Below are positions 10,990 to 24,998 of a stretch of DNA of 64,000 nt, one piece after another. Positions within the stretch are counted from its first letter, which is position 1, and every line of letters begins with the position of its first letter. Source of the stretch: Acestrorhynchus altus. Taxonomy: Eukaryota > Chordata > Actinopteri > Characiformes > Acestrorhynchidae. The translations under genes and the position numbers were made by a program. The stretch covers positions 6,076,416-6,140,415 of the forward strand of contig CM067522.1 of assembly GCA_034509495.1 (NCBI GenBank), written 5' to 3'. The notes beneath the pieces are model-generated. The model searched no databases. It saw nothing but the letters and a program-made list of their open reading frames with translations, and was not told the origin of the DNA.

Positions 10990-11320
10990 CCGTGCTGGAA
11001 GGTGGTGGCAGCGCGCGTCTAGTCTCCGCGCTCGGCCTGCGTCTGTGCGCTCGAGCTCAAATCTGCGGATCGCGGCGTGTGTTTCAGCGGCGCGCCTGGG
11101 ATTGCTTTCTTCACCCCCTCTTATCTGTCTGCCCATCCACCCCGTTATTCCCTCGCTCTTGGTCGGACGCGGCACCTGCGCGAGGAGCCGGTTGAACGGT
11201 CGGAACTCCGCGGGAGGACTGGAAGCTGCCCTCCTGCCCCGCCCGCTCAGCCCAGCTCAGGATGGGACCTCCGCCCCATCGTCCTCTGCTTGAGCGCGGC
11301 CGTCCCGCATCTCGCCAAAG
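10987..11320 (+). promoter_or_regulatory. edil3: CpG-rich EDIL3 promoter / 5'UTR block
   Basis: An abrupt GC- and CpG-rich island in otherwise AT-rich sequence, with many CG dinucleotides (runs such as GCGCGCG and CGGCGCGCC around 11010-11100 and 11170-11310). It starts directly after a CT tract and ends at the exon 1 donor. I see no TATA box at a convincing distance. A dispersed-start CpG promoter plus 5'UTR is the natural reading. The transcription start cannot be fixed from sequence alone. Confidence 0.6.
11262..11320 (+). CDS. edil3: EDIL3 coding exon 1 (start and signal peptide), one-base frame conflict
   Basis: This is the likely first coding exon of EDIL3, a secreted integrin-binding matrix protein of endothelium and stroma. 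The ATG at 11262 has a strong Kozak context (A at -3, G at +4). The exon ends at 11320, just before the consensus donor GTGAGT. In the frame that continues into exon 2, the last codons read IVLCLSAAVPHLAKG, a hydrophobic signal-peptide core with a plausible cleavage site just before the first EGF residue. One base is left over at the donor (phase 1), which exon 2 completes as glycine. The ATG itself is in another frame: read as given it hits TGA at 11322 after 20 codons. Removing one base, for example from CCCC at 11274-11277, would join the start to the signal peptide and give a leader of about 20 residues, close to the 23 in human EDIL3. There is no in-frame ATG between 11077 and 11320. The exon assignment is fairly sure; the start depends on resolving the indel. 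Confidence 0.68.
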
Positions 11321-11323
11321 GTG

Positions 11324-11326
<3 letters not shown>

Positions 11327-11403
<77 letters not shown>
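11327..11403. repeat. (AC)n microsatellite at the start of intron 1
   Basis: An almost pure AC run of about 77 bp that starts 7 bases into intron 1, directly after the GTGAGT donor. CA repeats near donors can modulate splicing through hnRNP L in vertebrates; no effect is shown here. Confidence 0.95.
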
Positions 11404-11405
<2 letters not shown>

Positions 11406-11500
11406 GTGAAGGGAACTTTCAAAGTTCGGTCATCACACTGAACCTGAAACCTCCTGGGTCGGTCATCACAGGCGTCTTTTAGAGCTGCTGCCTGGGGCAG

Positions 11501-11502
<2 letters not shown>

Positions 11503-11537
<35 letters not shown>
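11503..11537. repeat. (GT)n microsatellite
   Basis: A pure GT run in the GC-richer start of intron 1, about 100 bp after the AC repeat. The two are complementary and could pair in the transcript. Confidence 0.93.
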
Positions 11538-11539
<2 letters not shown>

Positions 11540-11708
11540 GAGGAGGGTGCTCTGTAGGGGTGCCTGTAGGTAGAGCGCGCAGGATTGTCGCTGGGTCTGC
11601 TCTGGACAGGACTGGCACACGGATTGTCAAAAGCAGTAGCAGTGTCACTGATAGGGAAACAACTCTATTTAGACCTTATTTGGACCAAACCTGTGAAATG
11701 TGGTGTAA

Positions 11709-11711
<3 letters not shown>

Positions 11712-11785
<74 letters not shown>

Positions 11786-11804
11786 TTTTACATACACACA
11801 CACA

Positions 11805-11867
<63 letters not shown>
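11712..11867. repeat. Compound (TA)n-(AC)n-(AT)n microsatellite
   Basis: TA run at 11712-11784, AC run at 11793-11831, then AT run to 11867. The right edge runs straight into a MITE of the CAAAAGTATTGGGACACC family. Confidence 0.95.
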
Positions 11868-11869
<2 letters not shown>

Positions 11870-12095
11870 CAAAAGTATTGGGACACCTGCTCCTTAAGTG
11901 TCTATACTGTTATACTGTCCATGGAAAGCTTTAGCATTCATATAAGGATGTCATTACATTCAGCGACAAGACCATTGGTAAGGTCGGGATGTTACATGAT
12001 CACCACCCCACCTCGTTCCCAACTCACCAACCCATCCCTAGAGTACTGGGTGGAGCACCATCGTTACAGAGAACACAAACTAGACATTTGGATGT
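11865..12095 (+). mobile_element. Partial MITE, CAAAAGTATTGGGACACC family
   Basis: Begins with GGCAAAAGTATTGGGACACC. It shares internal blocks (ATTCAGCGACAAGA.CATT, GATCACCACCCCACCTC, GGAGCACCATC) with copies at 27941-28342 and 28700-29166, and ends near a degenerate CTAGACATTTGG. A shortened non-autonomous copy; the superfamily is not settled. Confidence 0.6.
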
Positions 12096-14359
12096 TGTGT
12101 TCAGGATTTTTTTCTCCTCATTTATGTACAGTGTACTTGTTTAGTTTGGTTACATCCATACAAACCTGATAGGTCCGTACGTCATGAAGTCATCTCTCTT
12201 TTCTCACTGTCCAGTTGTTGGAGGATGAGATGATGTTGTCTTTTATCTAGTACATTTGAATTACAATGTCCCTTGTATCTTATTTGGTACCTAACCGTAA
12301 TGTGTTGATATGGCAGCAGAACCAGCCTGTCGTAAATCTTGTGATTAGAGAATCTTCACAGCTCTGCTAGCATTGTACATGTTCCTGACCCACTGGCAGT
12401 CCTCTACATGCCTTTTGTTGAACTTTTCTTCTGCTCGCACCTTGTGGGAGAGAACTGTCTGTGCTGTGACTGGGATGCGAGCAAAGATAAAGCTGGAGAA
12501 GCTGGTATATATTTTCGTTCCATTCGGGTTTTTTTTTCTCCATGTGATAATGTGAATTAGCAGCTATAATAGTTCAGCACGGCTTATCCTCGATTGTTGT
12601 CATTTGATTATTATTTTTAAGTGACACGAATGCTCCAGAGATGAGACGGAGGCGGCAGTTCAATGTGGGCCAAACATTTGTTACTCGTTTGTAGTTTTAC
12701 CAGCCTTATGAAGCTGACGTGTCTCTTGGTTTGAAAAAAAAAAAGTGTCCACTTTCCTCAGCCTGACGGTGCTCAGCCCCTCGAGCTCCATTGTGTTTCT
12801 GCTAGCGTTTCTCTTATCATAATGGACTCCTCACTTATGATAGCTTGGGGTGCACTTGTTTCAAGGCTCCAAATCAAGAAGAGTTCTTCAATTAATCACA
12901 GTACATTGAGAAGTAATACAATTTGACATGCTTTTAGGTGATAATTGGTGTGTTTTTGAAGCGGCACAGCTTTAACAATCAGATTTTTATTTATTTATTC
13001 CTGCTGGAGTGCTGTCCCTTCTTATCCAGCATGGGTTCTGTGCAACTGGCTCATGCATTTGAAGCAGGTCTGCAGAATAAAATCCAGCTGCTTATTTCCT
13101 CCCTGCAATTTGAGTGAACTTTTTAGATTGTTTGTTTTTTGAAATGGAGATACTGTATGCTTCTAGGAAAAGACATTATTTGGTATATAACCTTTACATC
13201 ATCTGAAAGTTATGGAAAGGTTAGAAAATGTTCTTCAAAGGCTCTGCCAGGAATGTGAAGGAGTTCTTGTATTGCACTGCTCAAAAGAATCATTTTTGGA
13301 TGCATTATTTCAGTAACAATGTGTGGATGACAGAGTGTTCTCAGCTTTAATATACTGGTTTGACCCTGGGGTGATTTTTCAGCTGGCCTATGCTGAATAT
13401 GAGCAATGAAGCTGCTGAAGTCCAAACTGCTCCCCTTTTTGCCTTCAGTTTGACAAAGTTCAATGCCTCTATAGTACTCATATTGATGCGCACAACATAG
13501 CATCTATCGTTGTAGGCAATTCCTGACAAATAGCCCATTCGGAGCGTCACATGCTTCTGGCATGAACAAATAGATCCCCCATAAACATTCGCCTGCAGGT
13601 AGAACTCACTGCATTGTTCCGTGCCATTATGCAATATATCAACGGCTCTGTTTGGCGTCTGTGTGCCTGATTCAATGGCATTGTGTTTTGCTCGCCAGAT
13701 GCTTCAGACAGACCGTGAAATAACACTACATGATGACAAGAGAAGCTTTGTTCAGAGAAATCTATTTGTGGGTGGTAATGGGGCCTGTTTGAGGTTCAGA
13801 CTTGCTGTTCCGTTTTCAGTCCAGGCCATATAGATAGTGTCACTGGTGAAGAATGTTAGATCTACCTTGCCAACATCTTGTAGATTTGCTGCCATTGGGT
13901 CAATAAGGTCAGAAGTGGAGCTTTCAGCACTCACACTCATTTTGTCCCATGTCAATAAATCCAGTCCACTTTACATTCTAATGGGTGAACCTGTATTATT
14001 TCATGGCTGATGTTATTTTTTTCCTGTCATGCAAATACCTTATGTTTTCAAAACGGCAACTAAGCGGGGGAAGGAAATTTTATTTTTGAGCGTTTCTGTT
14101 GGTTCATTTATCATTTAATTATCAAACAATGTCACTATTTCCAGATTCAAATGTTATCAAAAGACCAAAAATAATCAAATCAGATATTGTTACTAATCAA
14201 TTTTTCAATATATCAGTCTTCATCTTTCCCTTCACACTTGGGAAAATGTCATTTTAGAAAGCATTTAAAGGCATTTTCATGATACGCAATATTCAGCATG
14301 ATATTATGACATACAGACAAAATACAACATGAGCAGCATTTGCTTAAACAAACTGTAAC

Positions 14360-14362
<3 letters not shown>
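12096..14362. other. Intron 1 sequence without recognised genes
   Basis: Mostly unique-looking intronic DNA. Minus-strand frames at 13210-13503 and 13347-13634 are open, but I recognise no domain and they overlap in different frames, so I do not call them genes. Confidence 0.6.

Positions 14363-14439
<77 letters not shown>
14363..14439. repeat. (AAT)n microsatellite
   Basis: A pure AAT run of about 77 bp. Confidence 0.95.
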
Positions 14440-16186
<1,747 letters not shown>

Positions 16187-17753
16187 TCATCCAGTAAAAT
16201 CTTCCTGCCTGATTTGACCCAAGGTAGAAAAACTAGTAATGGATAGTAATGGAACTGCTTAGCAACACCAAGGCAACCATATTGAATAATATTTTTTACA
16301 TTTTTGTCTCATCAAACAGTGATTAACCAGTCTGCTTATTTATAACACTATATAACAGTTTTTAAGCTTTGGAAATCTAGCTGTGGTGGGAAACAGTTTG
16401 ATCCATTGTAGGTACATTTATACCAACAGAGGTGATGAGCAGGTGGGACTTTATGTGAAATACACGTTTAAAGCTGTAAAAATTCATTTACTGGTGATCT
16501 GAAATCAATGCAAAGTCTGTGACATTTTACAAAATGTAGAAACCCCTGTTGGATACATTTTCTAAATTCCAAAAAAAGGATACGTCTGGGAAAAATAGGT
16601 CAGCCTACATCATCTGTAAAATTTCACAGCTGAAATTCTAGATATATATCTTCACTGCATGCAAAAGCTCCAAAATGGCAATTTCTCAGGTGGAGGGACA
16701 CACAGCATAAGAACTGTTGACAGATATACATTTTCGAAGCAATTAAAAACAGCAAGAATGTAGGTATAAGGGTTTTTTGTGTGACATCAACAATATTCTA
16801 GTTTGCATTAAACTTTCTCGTGGTCATTAAATTATACTGTGGGTAAGCAAACATCTCAAAAATATATGCATTATTCAGTTTTCATTCAGTCAGTAATATA
16901 GTAAACAATGAATCAGGAATCCGAACTGACCAGCTACTGACATATGTTTTAGCGGTGTAAATAAAACTAAACGGTGGAGTTTACATATTCACACTTCACA
17001 AAACGTCAGAGTCTCTCTGGCAAACGTAGAATCTTTTGTTGAGCTGAACAAAAAGGGAAATGAAATCTATGGGCCAACTACAGCTGCTCTGAGGTCACTT
17101 GTAAACCAATCTTGTCACTGCTTATTGGGCGGTTTTGGGAGACAACCATTTCTGCAGTGTAGGCTGCCACATTATCAATTTCTGCACTGAATCTCATGAC
17201 TGGAGAAACATGACTAAACCCCTTATGGCTGGACACTATTACGCTAACATATAGCATTGTTCAAACTGTAAGTGTAAAATATCTTGAGCTTGCTTCAAAC
17301 GATATCAGCTTGTATATCTATAATTCGAAATATAAATGCTTATATGGTTTCTGACATTGTATGGTAAATTCCTGTTTATGACAATTGACAAATTAGATGT
17401 CAGGCTTCAAAACAGTATTAGTTACCATCTTGAGCAGAGCTTGAATTTTGTCTGCATTTTTATGCACCCCTCCACTGCTATCTCCTCAAAGTAGTAATGT
17501 GTTTCCATCCACGTCTACACGCCCAATAATACAATAGACATGTAGACATACAAAGCCTGTGTACCCCTCTCTTGTCCTCCTGGCATTTTGTACATGCATA
17601 GAATTAAAATTTGAAGCATTCAAAGCTCACTCCCAACATTTAATTCATTTTGTAACCAAACCCTTCAACTGTGTGAAACTGAAGCTATTCTTCTAATGAA
17701 TTCCTCCCAAACCAAAATAGTGCATGTATATAAGTACTCTACATTAATTGTTC
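16187..17753. other. Intron 1 sequence, nothing recognised
   Basis: AT-rich intronic DNA with no supported feature. Confidence 0.6.
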
Positions 17754-19440
17754 AGGGGTGAGTATCTTGAAAGCAGTCAATCTTAGAGAATAAAGTGAGA
17801 ACTAAAGAAGGATGTGAGAAAGGAAAGCAAACTTAACGAGCATTTTCCAAAGAGCCTCGCAAACCAAAATTTAACAACTGAGTTCAAAGAGCGTCTTTGT
17901 TGACTCCTGCCTCCAAACAGTGCACTCAGTTGAACCTCAAATGTCAACTCAGCTCAGTGAAATATAGAGTATTTGCTCCCTATCACACTCAAAAAATTCC
18001 CAGATTATCACAGATCACCGATTCTGAAATATGTTTGGCTGAAGGAAGTTCTTAAATGTTCATCTGAAATTACAAATCAACTATAATTTTCTTCTATTAG
18101 TATTTTATTTAATCTTCCTGTTAATTTGATTGGGTTTGTTTCATTGTATGTTTTATTGTATGTTTGTCATTGTTAACAAATAAAAATGATCAAACAAAAC
18201 AAGAACAAATTCTAATAACATTTGGGGCATCACCCACCTTCCTTTCTCCAGGCAGTTCTAGGACACGTCATTTTGTGTCCTCTTCCTCCTGTTCCTCTAT
18301 GTTATGTGGAAGGTGAACACAAGCCTCCACTGCAATGTTGCGCATCTTCAGGGCATCTAGAGCAATGTTGCACACCGGTTAGTGTGCGCTGTTAACCATG
18401 AGCTCATCTGTAGTTTTAGGATTCAGCACAGGAGCAGGTATACACCGCGAGGACACACACTTTCACCCAGAAAATCAACATCATATTCCCGCTGACACAC
18501 ACCAGAGATGGACCAGTTGAATGCATCATTCTCCCAGACCGCAGTGTCAGTAAACAGCCCCTGATGGTTCCATATAACTTGTACCTTCTCTGCAGAGACC
18601 CCTTTTCCACGTGTGCAGCTGTGATTCAGGAGACGAGATGGGAGTGTGTATATGAATAAGCGTCTGCACCTACAACCCCATATATATATCCAATAGCATG
18701 GAATGGCAACGGCCTATTTTATAGTTGCCGACATAGTAAAGCTTTGGTGACAGAATGCACAGGCTGTCTGCAGGAAACAACCTGTGATACAGAACCACAG
18801 GTTAGAAGTCTGAGAACCACCAATCTTCTGGGCTGTTTATGGATTTTACTGATTTACATTCAAGTTTAATTGGTCAAGTTACAATCTGCCCTATTAGGCT
18901 ACAGACGTACTGGTGGATGCGGGTAAAGTGAACTTAAAATAAGAAATAAAATAATATAATCAACAATAGAAATAATTAATGATTAAATATTATTAATGAT
19001 TATATTATTTTTTATTATTGTCATTGAATTATTTTTTCTTTTTTATTAAATAACATTTTAAAACGCAAGGTTCGCGCCCCTCCACCAGAAATGGCGGCAT
19101 CTGGTGTCTAGGTGCTGAACTGCAGGTTCAACAATAGTTGTATTTTGTGAAGGTGCTCATAGACCCACTGTGTTTTGCACACAGTGGAACCTGTCCTCCA
19201 CATTTAACCCATACACACACAGCGACACACATACACAATAATGAATTTACAATGAGTGGTGGGCAGCCCTATCCATGGGACCCATGTCCTGCCAGTTCAG
19301 GGATTTGAACCAGCAACCTTCCAGTCACAAGGCTGTTTCTTTAACTACCAGGCCTGTGTGGCACCCAGAATAACTCTTTAATTAATTAATGATCTTAAGT
19401 ACTAGTTAACAAAGTACCCAGTCTTATGAATCTTATGAGA
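17754..19440 (-). mobile_element. PIF/Harbinger DNA transposon remnant, copy 2
   Basis: Left end CAGGGGTGAGTATCTTG, matching the TIR-like end of copy 1. Then come shared blocks (CATTTTCCAAAGAGCCTCGC, ACTGAGTTCAAAGA) and a transposase-derived core at 18230-18830 that parallels 5350-5853 (GATTCAGCACAGGAGCAGGT; TGAATGCATCATTCTCCCAG; AGAGACCCCTTTTCCACGTG). The longest remaining frame is only about 64 codons (18416-18610, minus). A SINE-like insert seems to sit at about 19082-19373. The right end is poorly conserved. Confidence 0.55.
19082..19373 (-). mobile_element. Probable tRNA-derived SINE-like insert
   Basis: Read on the minus strand it has a B-box-like GGTTCAAATCCC (19300-19311 on the plus strand as GGGATTTGAACC), then CTGCCCACCACTCATTGTAA and a CA/TG-rich body. 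The A box is not convincing and no target duplication is seen. It could also be part of the surrounding Harbinger remnant. Confidence 0.4.
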
Positions 19441-22149
19441 AGTACATCCCGGTTTGGTCTGCTTTCATGTGGCTCAGCAATATTTGACTTGGTCGAGTAA
19501 AAGGTAGTGAAAGTCACAAAGGGTCACAGGAAAAGGTCAGTAATTATGTCTTTCCATCTCTCTGCTCTTCATTCTCACTGTTAATGGCCTCATGCTTAAT
19601 GAACAGACAGAGGTCATTCTCTGTCGGATCTGCGGCTCTGAGAGTAGGCCACAAAACGGCTTGCTCTCATTGGCCGGGTGCCTGCAGAAGCTGAAGCACA
19701 AACATGTAGTGAGGATTAATATTTCATAATGACCTTCTGTGATTGAGTGTCATTGGCGTACTCATTGTTCTCGTTTTGTCCTGGGACGCAGTTGTGCTAT
19801 TCACTGTCTGGGCCATCTGGCTGTTAAACTGTATTAACATAGAGAACAGGACTCATTTTTTTAAATGTTTAAGCAGGCCACGTTTGATAGCCTGTAGTGT
19901 GCTTGACTGTGTTGCCATTGTCAGGCTGTTTGAATTTATATACAATCTAGCTGTAGTTGGAGGATAATAGATGTTGAGGCTGGGCAGTATGATGGCAAGT
20001 TATTGCAAATGTGATAAATTACAAAATGTGTTGCTGTGTATATGATAGGTGACATCCATACTTCTAAACAATTAAACATCTGGAGGATATTCTGGAAAAA
20101 TAAAATAATTGTACTTGTACACTATTTAAAAGTTTTTTTTTTTCACAGGGACATGAGTATAGGCAGTGGTTCTATACAGAACTATGCCAATTTAAATGCT
20201 TTCATGATACTTCAATTCAGATTCTCAGATGACCCTCTAAAGATCCTGTTAGGTTCCAGTATTATTAGTAGAGAAAGAACTTTTGTGTTACAAATGTAGA
20301 GTTTAACTGTGACACACAAACCTTGCAAAATGGCTGTATTGCATTGTGTTTTTTATTAGTATTGTGATATTTCCATTTCACCCACCCCGATGGGTGATTT
20401 GTGGTGGGCACATGAGGCATCTTGGTATATAATATACTAGAATTACACAACTAGAATTACCTTCTCAAGACTTCTCTAGCAGTGAAGAATCCAAACTTTG
20501 TCCATATATAACAGTTCACTGTAAGTACATATGATACCATATCTGTGTGTATCTTCCTCCACACAGGGCTTTAGGTAAACACTGAGTCTTGGCCATGTTT
20601 AGTCACTGTCTGCTTTTTCTCCTCTGAAGCTGAATATGAGTTCTGCCATATTAGATATCTTTGCAAAGTCTATGGAAAGTGAATTTAAATTGTGACATAT
20701 AATATCAATGGGGTGTAAGACATTTCTTTTTTATGACATCTGAAAATACCTTCTGCAGTTTACACTCCATGATTATTAGTGACGAATAAACCAGTTGTCC
20801 ACATGGTCCACATGCATTAAATTGGCCATTAGATGTAGCTGTGGACAGCATAGCGATTTAAATAATATCTTGCTCATAATCAGTTAACAAAAGAAGTGCA
20901 TACATTTGTGGATTATAAAGCTTCATACTACCTTTTTGACATTTTTGCATTGCTGTAAAAAACCTGGAATTCTGTGAGCTAATATGCATTAAAGTTACAT
21001 GTAGCTTCTCCTATTGAGCTACATAGGAGCTGAACATTGTTGCTTTAATAACATCACAATTTATAACCTGTTTTCCTCCTTTTATAAACTGTAGCAGGTT
21101 ATACTGTACCAGGCCAATTTGAACAACATCTGTTTCTACTGTCACTCCTTTGTGTGTATGCTGCTTTGTCTCCTGGCTTATTCTGCAACACCGTTCATGT
21201 CTTTCATGTGCCTCAATCAAGAAAACATCTGCATCTATTACTGTAGTCAGTCAGCTTACTCTTTGGAATGATTGAAAGGATTTTATAAGACTCACACTTT
21301 TCTTTCCAATTTAGAAAAATTAACAATTTATGCTGGAGGCCACAGTAGAGCTGGTGATGCAAAGCACAGTAATGTAGAGCACTCTGGAGTAAAGAAGGCT
21401 AGTTATGAGAGATTGTTCTTTCCATGAGTACTGCCTGTTTTTGTTAAAGAATGAACAGCTGATGTTTTAATATTCCGAGGGTAGTATGTTTAAATCGCAG
21501 TGTCATTAAAGGGGCACTGTGACCATAAACTGGCATTTGTTATTTGTTTTTCTGTAATCTGTGGCATAGCCTAATATTCCTTGATTCCTCATTCACATCA
21601 ATGCTTCTTCACTACAATATCAGCATACTTGATCCAAATATGCAGGAGTGTGCAACTGTGCAAATAGACCAAGGCTTTCAGTTCAGGCCACAGATGTCAT
21701 GACTAATTTAAAACAAAAGGAGAAACCTGTACAACTTTGATTTATGATAGTGATTTCTGCTAAACCTACAATGAGATTCTGGTGGCATCTGTTTTAGATT
21801 GGAACATGTTTTTTACTTTGAACTAAACAGTTGACTGAAACCTGCTCACACTTTGCCACTGGTTAATTAGGAATGTGATGAGGATGTCCAAAAAGCCTAG
21901 AGTGTAGGGGTGTAATAGTATGTGTATTTTTTTCCAAAATGCCATACTACATCACAGTTCAGTGCACACAGGCAGATGAAAAATACATGCTATGTGGCAG
22001 TGAGTGTAATATTAAATATGGTAATAAGTTTACATACCATCTGGAAACTTTAGGCAATATGGCATTTTATGGCACGAGTGAATTGTAATGGTTTAGGAGG
22101 TGGTAACGGTAGTCTTGAATTGGAGGAGGACAATGTATTGGTGCTATAG
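19441..22149. other. Intron 1 sequence, nothing recognised
   Basis: Intronic DNA with only short unrecognised frames on either strand. No supported gene or repeat. Confidence 0.6.
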
Positions 22150-22150
22150 G

Positions 22151-22183
<33 letters not shown>
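22150..22183. repeat. (AT)n(GT)n microsatellite
   Basis: A short AT run leading into a GT run. Confidence 0.9.
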
Positions 22184-22386
22184 GAAGCAAATCAAACAGT
22201 AATGTTAACACTTGACTGCTTAATTAACACTACAGTCTGTAACACCTATCTTGGTAACACTAGAAAGAACAAAGTGTAACTGTCTGTTCAAAATTAAATG
22301 AAAAGAAAGCTGTGTTATTCTTATGCTTTTTTTGTTTTCCCCACTGTACTATACTAACAAACAGTGAGGTCCATACTGGTTCCACC

Positions 22387-22440
<54 letters not shown>
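22387..22440. repeat. (ATT)n microsatellite
   Basis: A pure ATT run of about 54 bp. Confidence 0.95.
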
Positions 22441-22799
22441 GTTACACTTTTTGATATATATTGTTTCATTTCATGCACAACTGTAAGGGTCCAAAAATAT
22501 ATTGTGGACTAAACACTGCTCCGACATGGTTTTCATAAAATCATCTTACATTTTTCCTCATTGGAATTAATGGCTGAATGTTCAAAAATGATGTCACAGT
22601 GAATGCGTGACCCTTCTCCTCTACACTGATCTTTAATACTGTCTGAACATCGAGGACTATTTAGACCAACCATCTCAGAGCAAATTTTGAAACTCAACAA
22701 TTCATCTAAACATTTGTAGACACACATTGTATTGGAAAAGTGAATTTTCCTTCCACCTTTTGGCCAAATGTTTTTGGAATCCAACGTTTAAACCATAGG

Positions 22800-23165
22800 A
22801 TTAGAATAAAACATCAACTTTATCAGCCACTTTATCAAAAACCTTGCAACAGCTTACTAGCCACTTAGCAACAATTTTGCTAAATCATGGCAACCACCAT
22901 AGAAACACCCTATCAACCACAAAGTAATTTCATGGCAACCCACAGCTGAAGAATAGCAACACCTTACTAAACACCTAACAAAAACTTAACAACCAAGATG
23001 AATACCACAGCAACACCTCTGCAACCTACAAACACCTTTATTAAAACAAAACACCAGAGCAACCACCTAGCACAATCTAGGCAACCAATACCTGTACAAT
23101 AACGACACATTACCAAATGCCCAGCAACACTTTAGTAAACACCAAAGCAACACTACTGAGCTGCA
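22800..23165. repeat. Degenerate CAAC-rich minisatellite
   Basis: A series of diverged units around AGCAACCACCTAGCAACACC / CATGGCAACCACC with a period of about 16-22 bp. The strand shown is almost free of G outside the motif. The family is familiar from fish introns. No coding potential. Confidence 0.75.
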
Positions 23166-24998
23166 GTCACACTCTATAGGTAAATATGATTTTTAGCTCT
23201 TCATCCCTACTTGTGCAAACCAATGGGAGACCTTACTGTATCTACCCTAAATACCAATTGATAGTTTTCCATTTAGTGATTCACAAATGCATCATTTGTA
23301 TTGATACCACAACTCAATAATGAAGTAAAACTAGTAATGCAAGTATAATGATATTTTTTTTTTCTTCAAAGAAATCATTAGGTCTTAAGTCCCTGTGGTT
23401 TCCTCACTAAAATAGCTCATGCAACCATTGAGAATGCCTGCAGTGCTCAACAACTGCCATGCTAGTCACTGAGCTTTAGGCTACTAAATCAAAGCTGGCA
23501 TTAGTGTAACTCTTACCGCATTCATTGAACAAGATTTTCTTTGTATATGTCTGTCCAATTACTGTCAAAATTCACTAAGGCAGATGCCATGGGAAAACAT
23601 GAAAACTGCCAAAAGCTTGTCCAGCATCAATCTATTTAAGATGTTCCATCTTACGTTTTCCCTTTTATTTGGGCCCTAAACATAAACTTTAAGTCACAGA
23701 TAGGATAATGGATCAAAGGAGTGATGTTTAGATAAATTTGCATTTAATGCAATGTGCATTTAATGTAAGATACGCTACAGCTGGCACAGGAACAATCCAA
23801 AAATTCCTCCACAACCCCAGTAGATCTGGATCTTTTTATTGTGAAAGACATCGATTTTAAGCGTCTTTGTGGAATTAAAGTAATATGGGCTTTGTAAGGA
23901 GATTTGCAGTCTCTAGGGATGACATGAATATTGAGAGGATGTTCTGTCATGTCAAAGCTGGACTAGATTTATTGCTCCATATTAAGTCTACATCAAATAC
24001 CATTTGAGGTTAGAACCTATTATTGAGTCCAGTGGTCCAGCAGTCACTATCTACTAATAGCTTCCGGTGAACATTGTCTTTATTCTGTGATTAAGTGCAG
24101 ATGTACAAGTTATTGTTAAGCACTCACATTTCATTGTCTTGTTGTGTAAGAGGTTTTGAGAGCACATGGTTTCTGGGTTTCCAAAAGGATAACAGCTCAA
24201 ATATGATACAGTAAAGGTCATTCTTATGTCATCTGTGTGCAATGATGGAATCAAACATTTCTGCAGGCTTCAAGGCATCATTAGGCCCAGCAAGCTAAGA
24301 CTTTAACTGAAAGAATATTAGGCTCAGGAATGTCTTCACACATTTAACATAAAATGTCTCAAACACATTCTTTTGTTGAAGTGAGATGTCTCATTAAGAA
24401 CATAATTGGAAAGTAAACTTTGACAAGATTGGAAATCCATTAACACAGCACATCCTACAATTACAATTCAGACTACAGTACACTGTTCTACACAGTGACA
24501 GATTAGTTTAATGTCACAAAGAAATCTTTGTTCCAAAGGAACTTTTTCAAACCTACCTCTCTGCTCCTCATCCTGTCCTGTCCAAAATGCCATTCAATAT
24601 GCCATTTGCAAGATGATGTATTTCAATTCATTTTGCTGACATTATGAAATGGAGTTAGAACAATCAAAACCCATCAGCAGAATGTTAGTGTCTCAGTTTT
24701 TAAAATGCTTTACAAATTATTATTTTTTGTTTTATTTTTTCATATAAGAAGGGCAGGAAAAACAGGAAATCACATAAATTGATAAGATGATAAGATCAAT
24801 AAGATGATTCACAATTGGCTGATGTCCCATTAGCCAGGTGACATTTATGCAGAAACTACACAGTTTTAGATGCTGTTTACCAGCCCTCCACACTTGGTCA
24901 GAGTCTGTCTTTATGATAAATAGGGGCATCTCAAAATGTACAATTATATAGGTTTTTAAAAGAAAAAAATATAAAATATATTTTATATTGATTACTTA
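23166..24998. other. Intron 1 sequence, nothing recognised
   Basis: AT-rich intronic DNA; no supported feature. Confidence 0.6.

Noticed and set aside
11077..11409. Open frame covering exon 1 and running into the CA repeat, proposed with an 81-codon leader
   Set aside because: Its first codon is GTG, there is no in-frame ATG, and the 3' part is intron. Only the last codons before 11320 are taken as EDIL3 coding.
11585..12169. 194-codon plus-strand frame
   Set aside because: It passes through the TA/AC/AT compound repeat and a MITE; no protein-like composition.
13210..13634. Overlapping minus-strand frames with several cysteines
   Set aside because: Different frames, no splice or start context, no domain recognised. 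Left as intron sequence.
19300..19311. B-box-like sequence as a possible tRNA gene
   Set aside because: No A box at the right spacing and no cloverleaf; at most a SINE head.
22800..23165. Regular repeats that might suggest a CRISPR array
   Set aside because: Units are degenerate and contiguous without unique spacers, in a vertebrate genome; it is a minisatellite.
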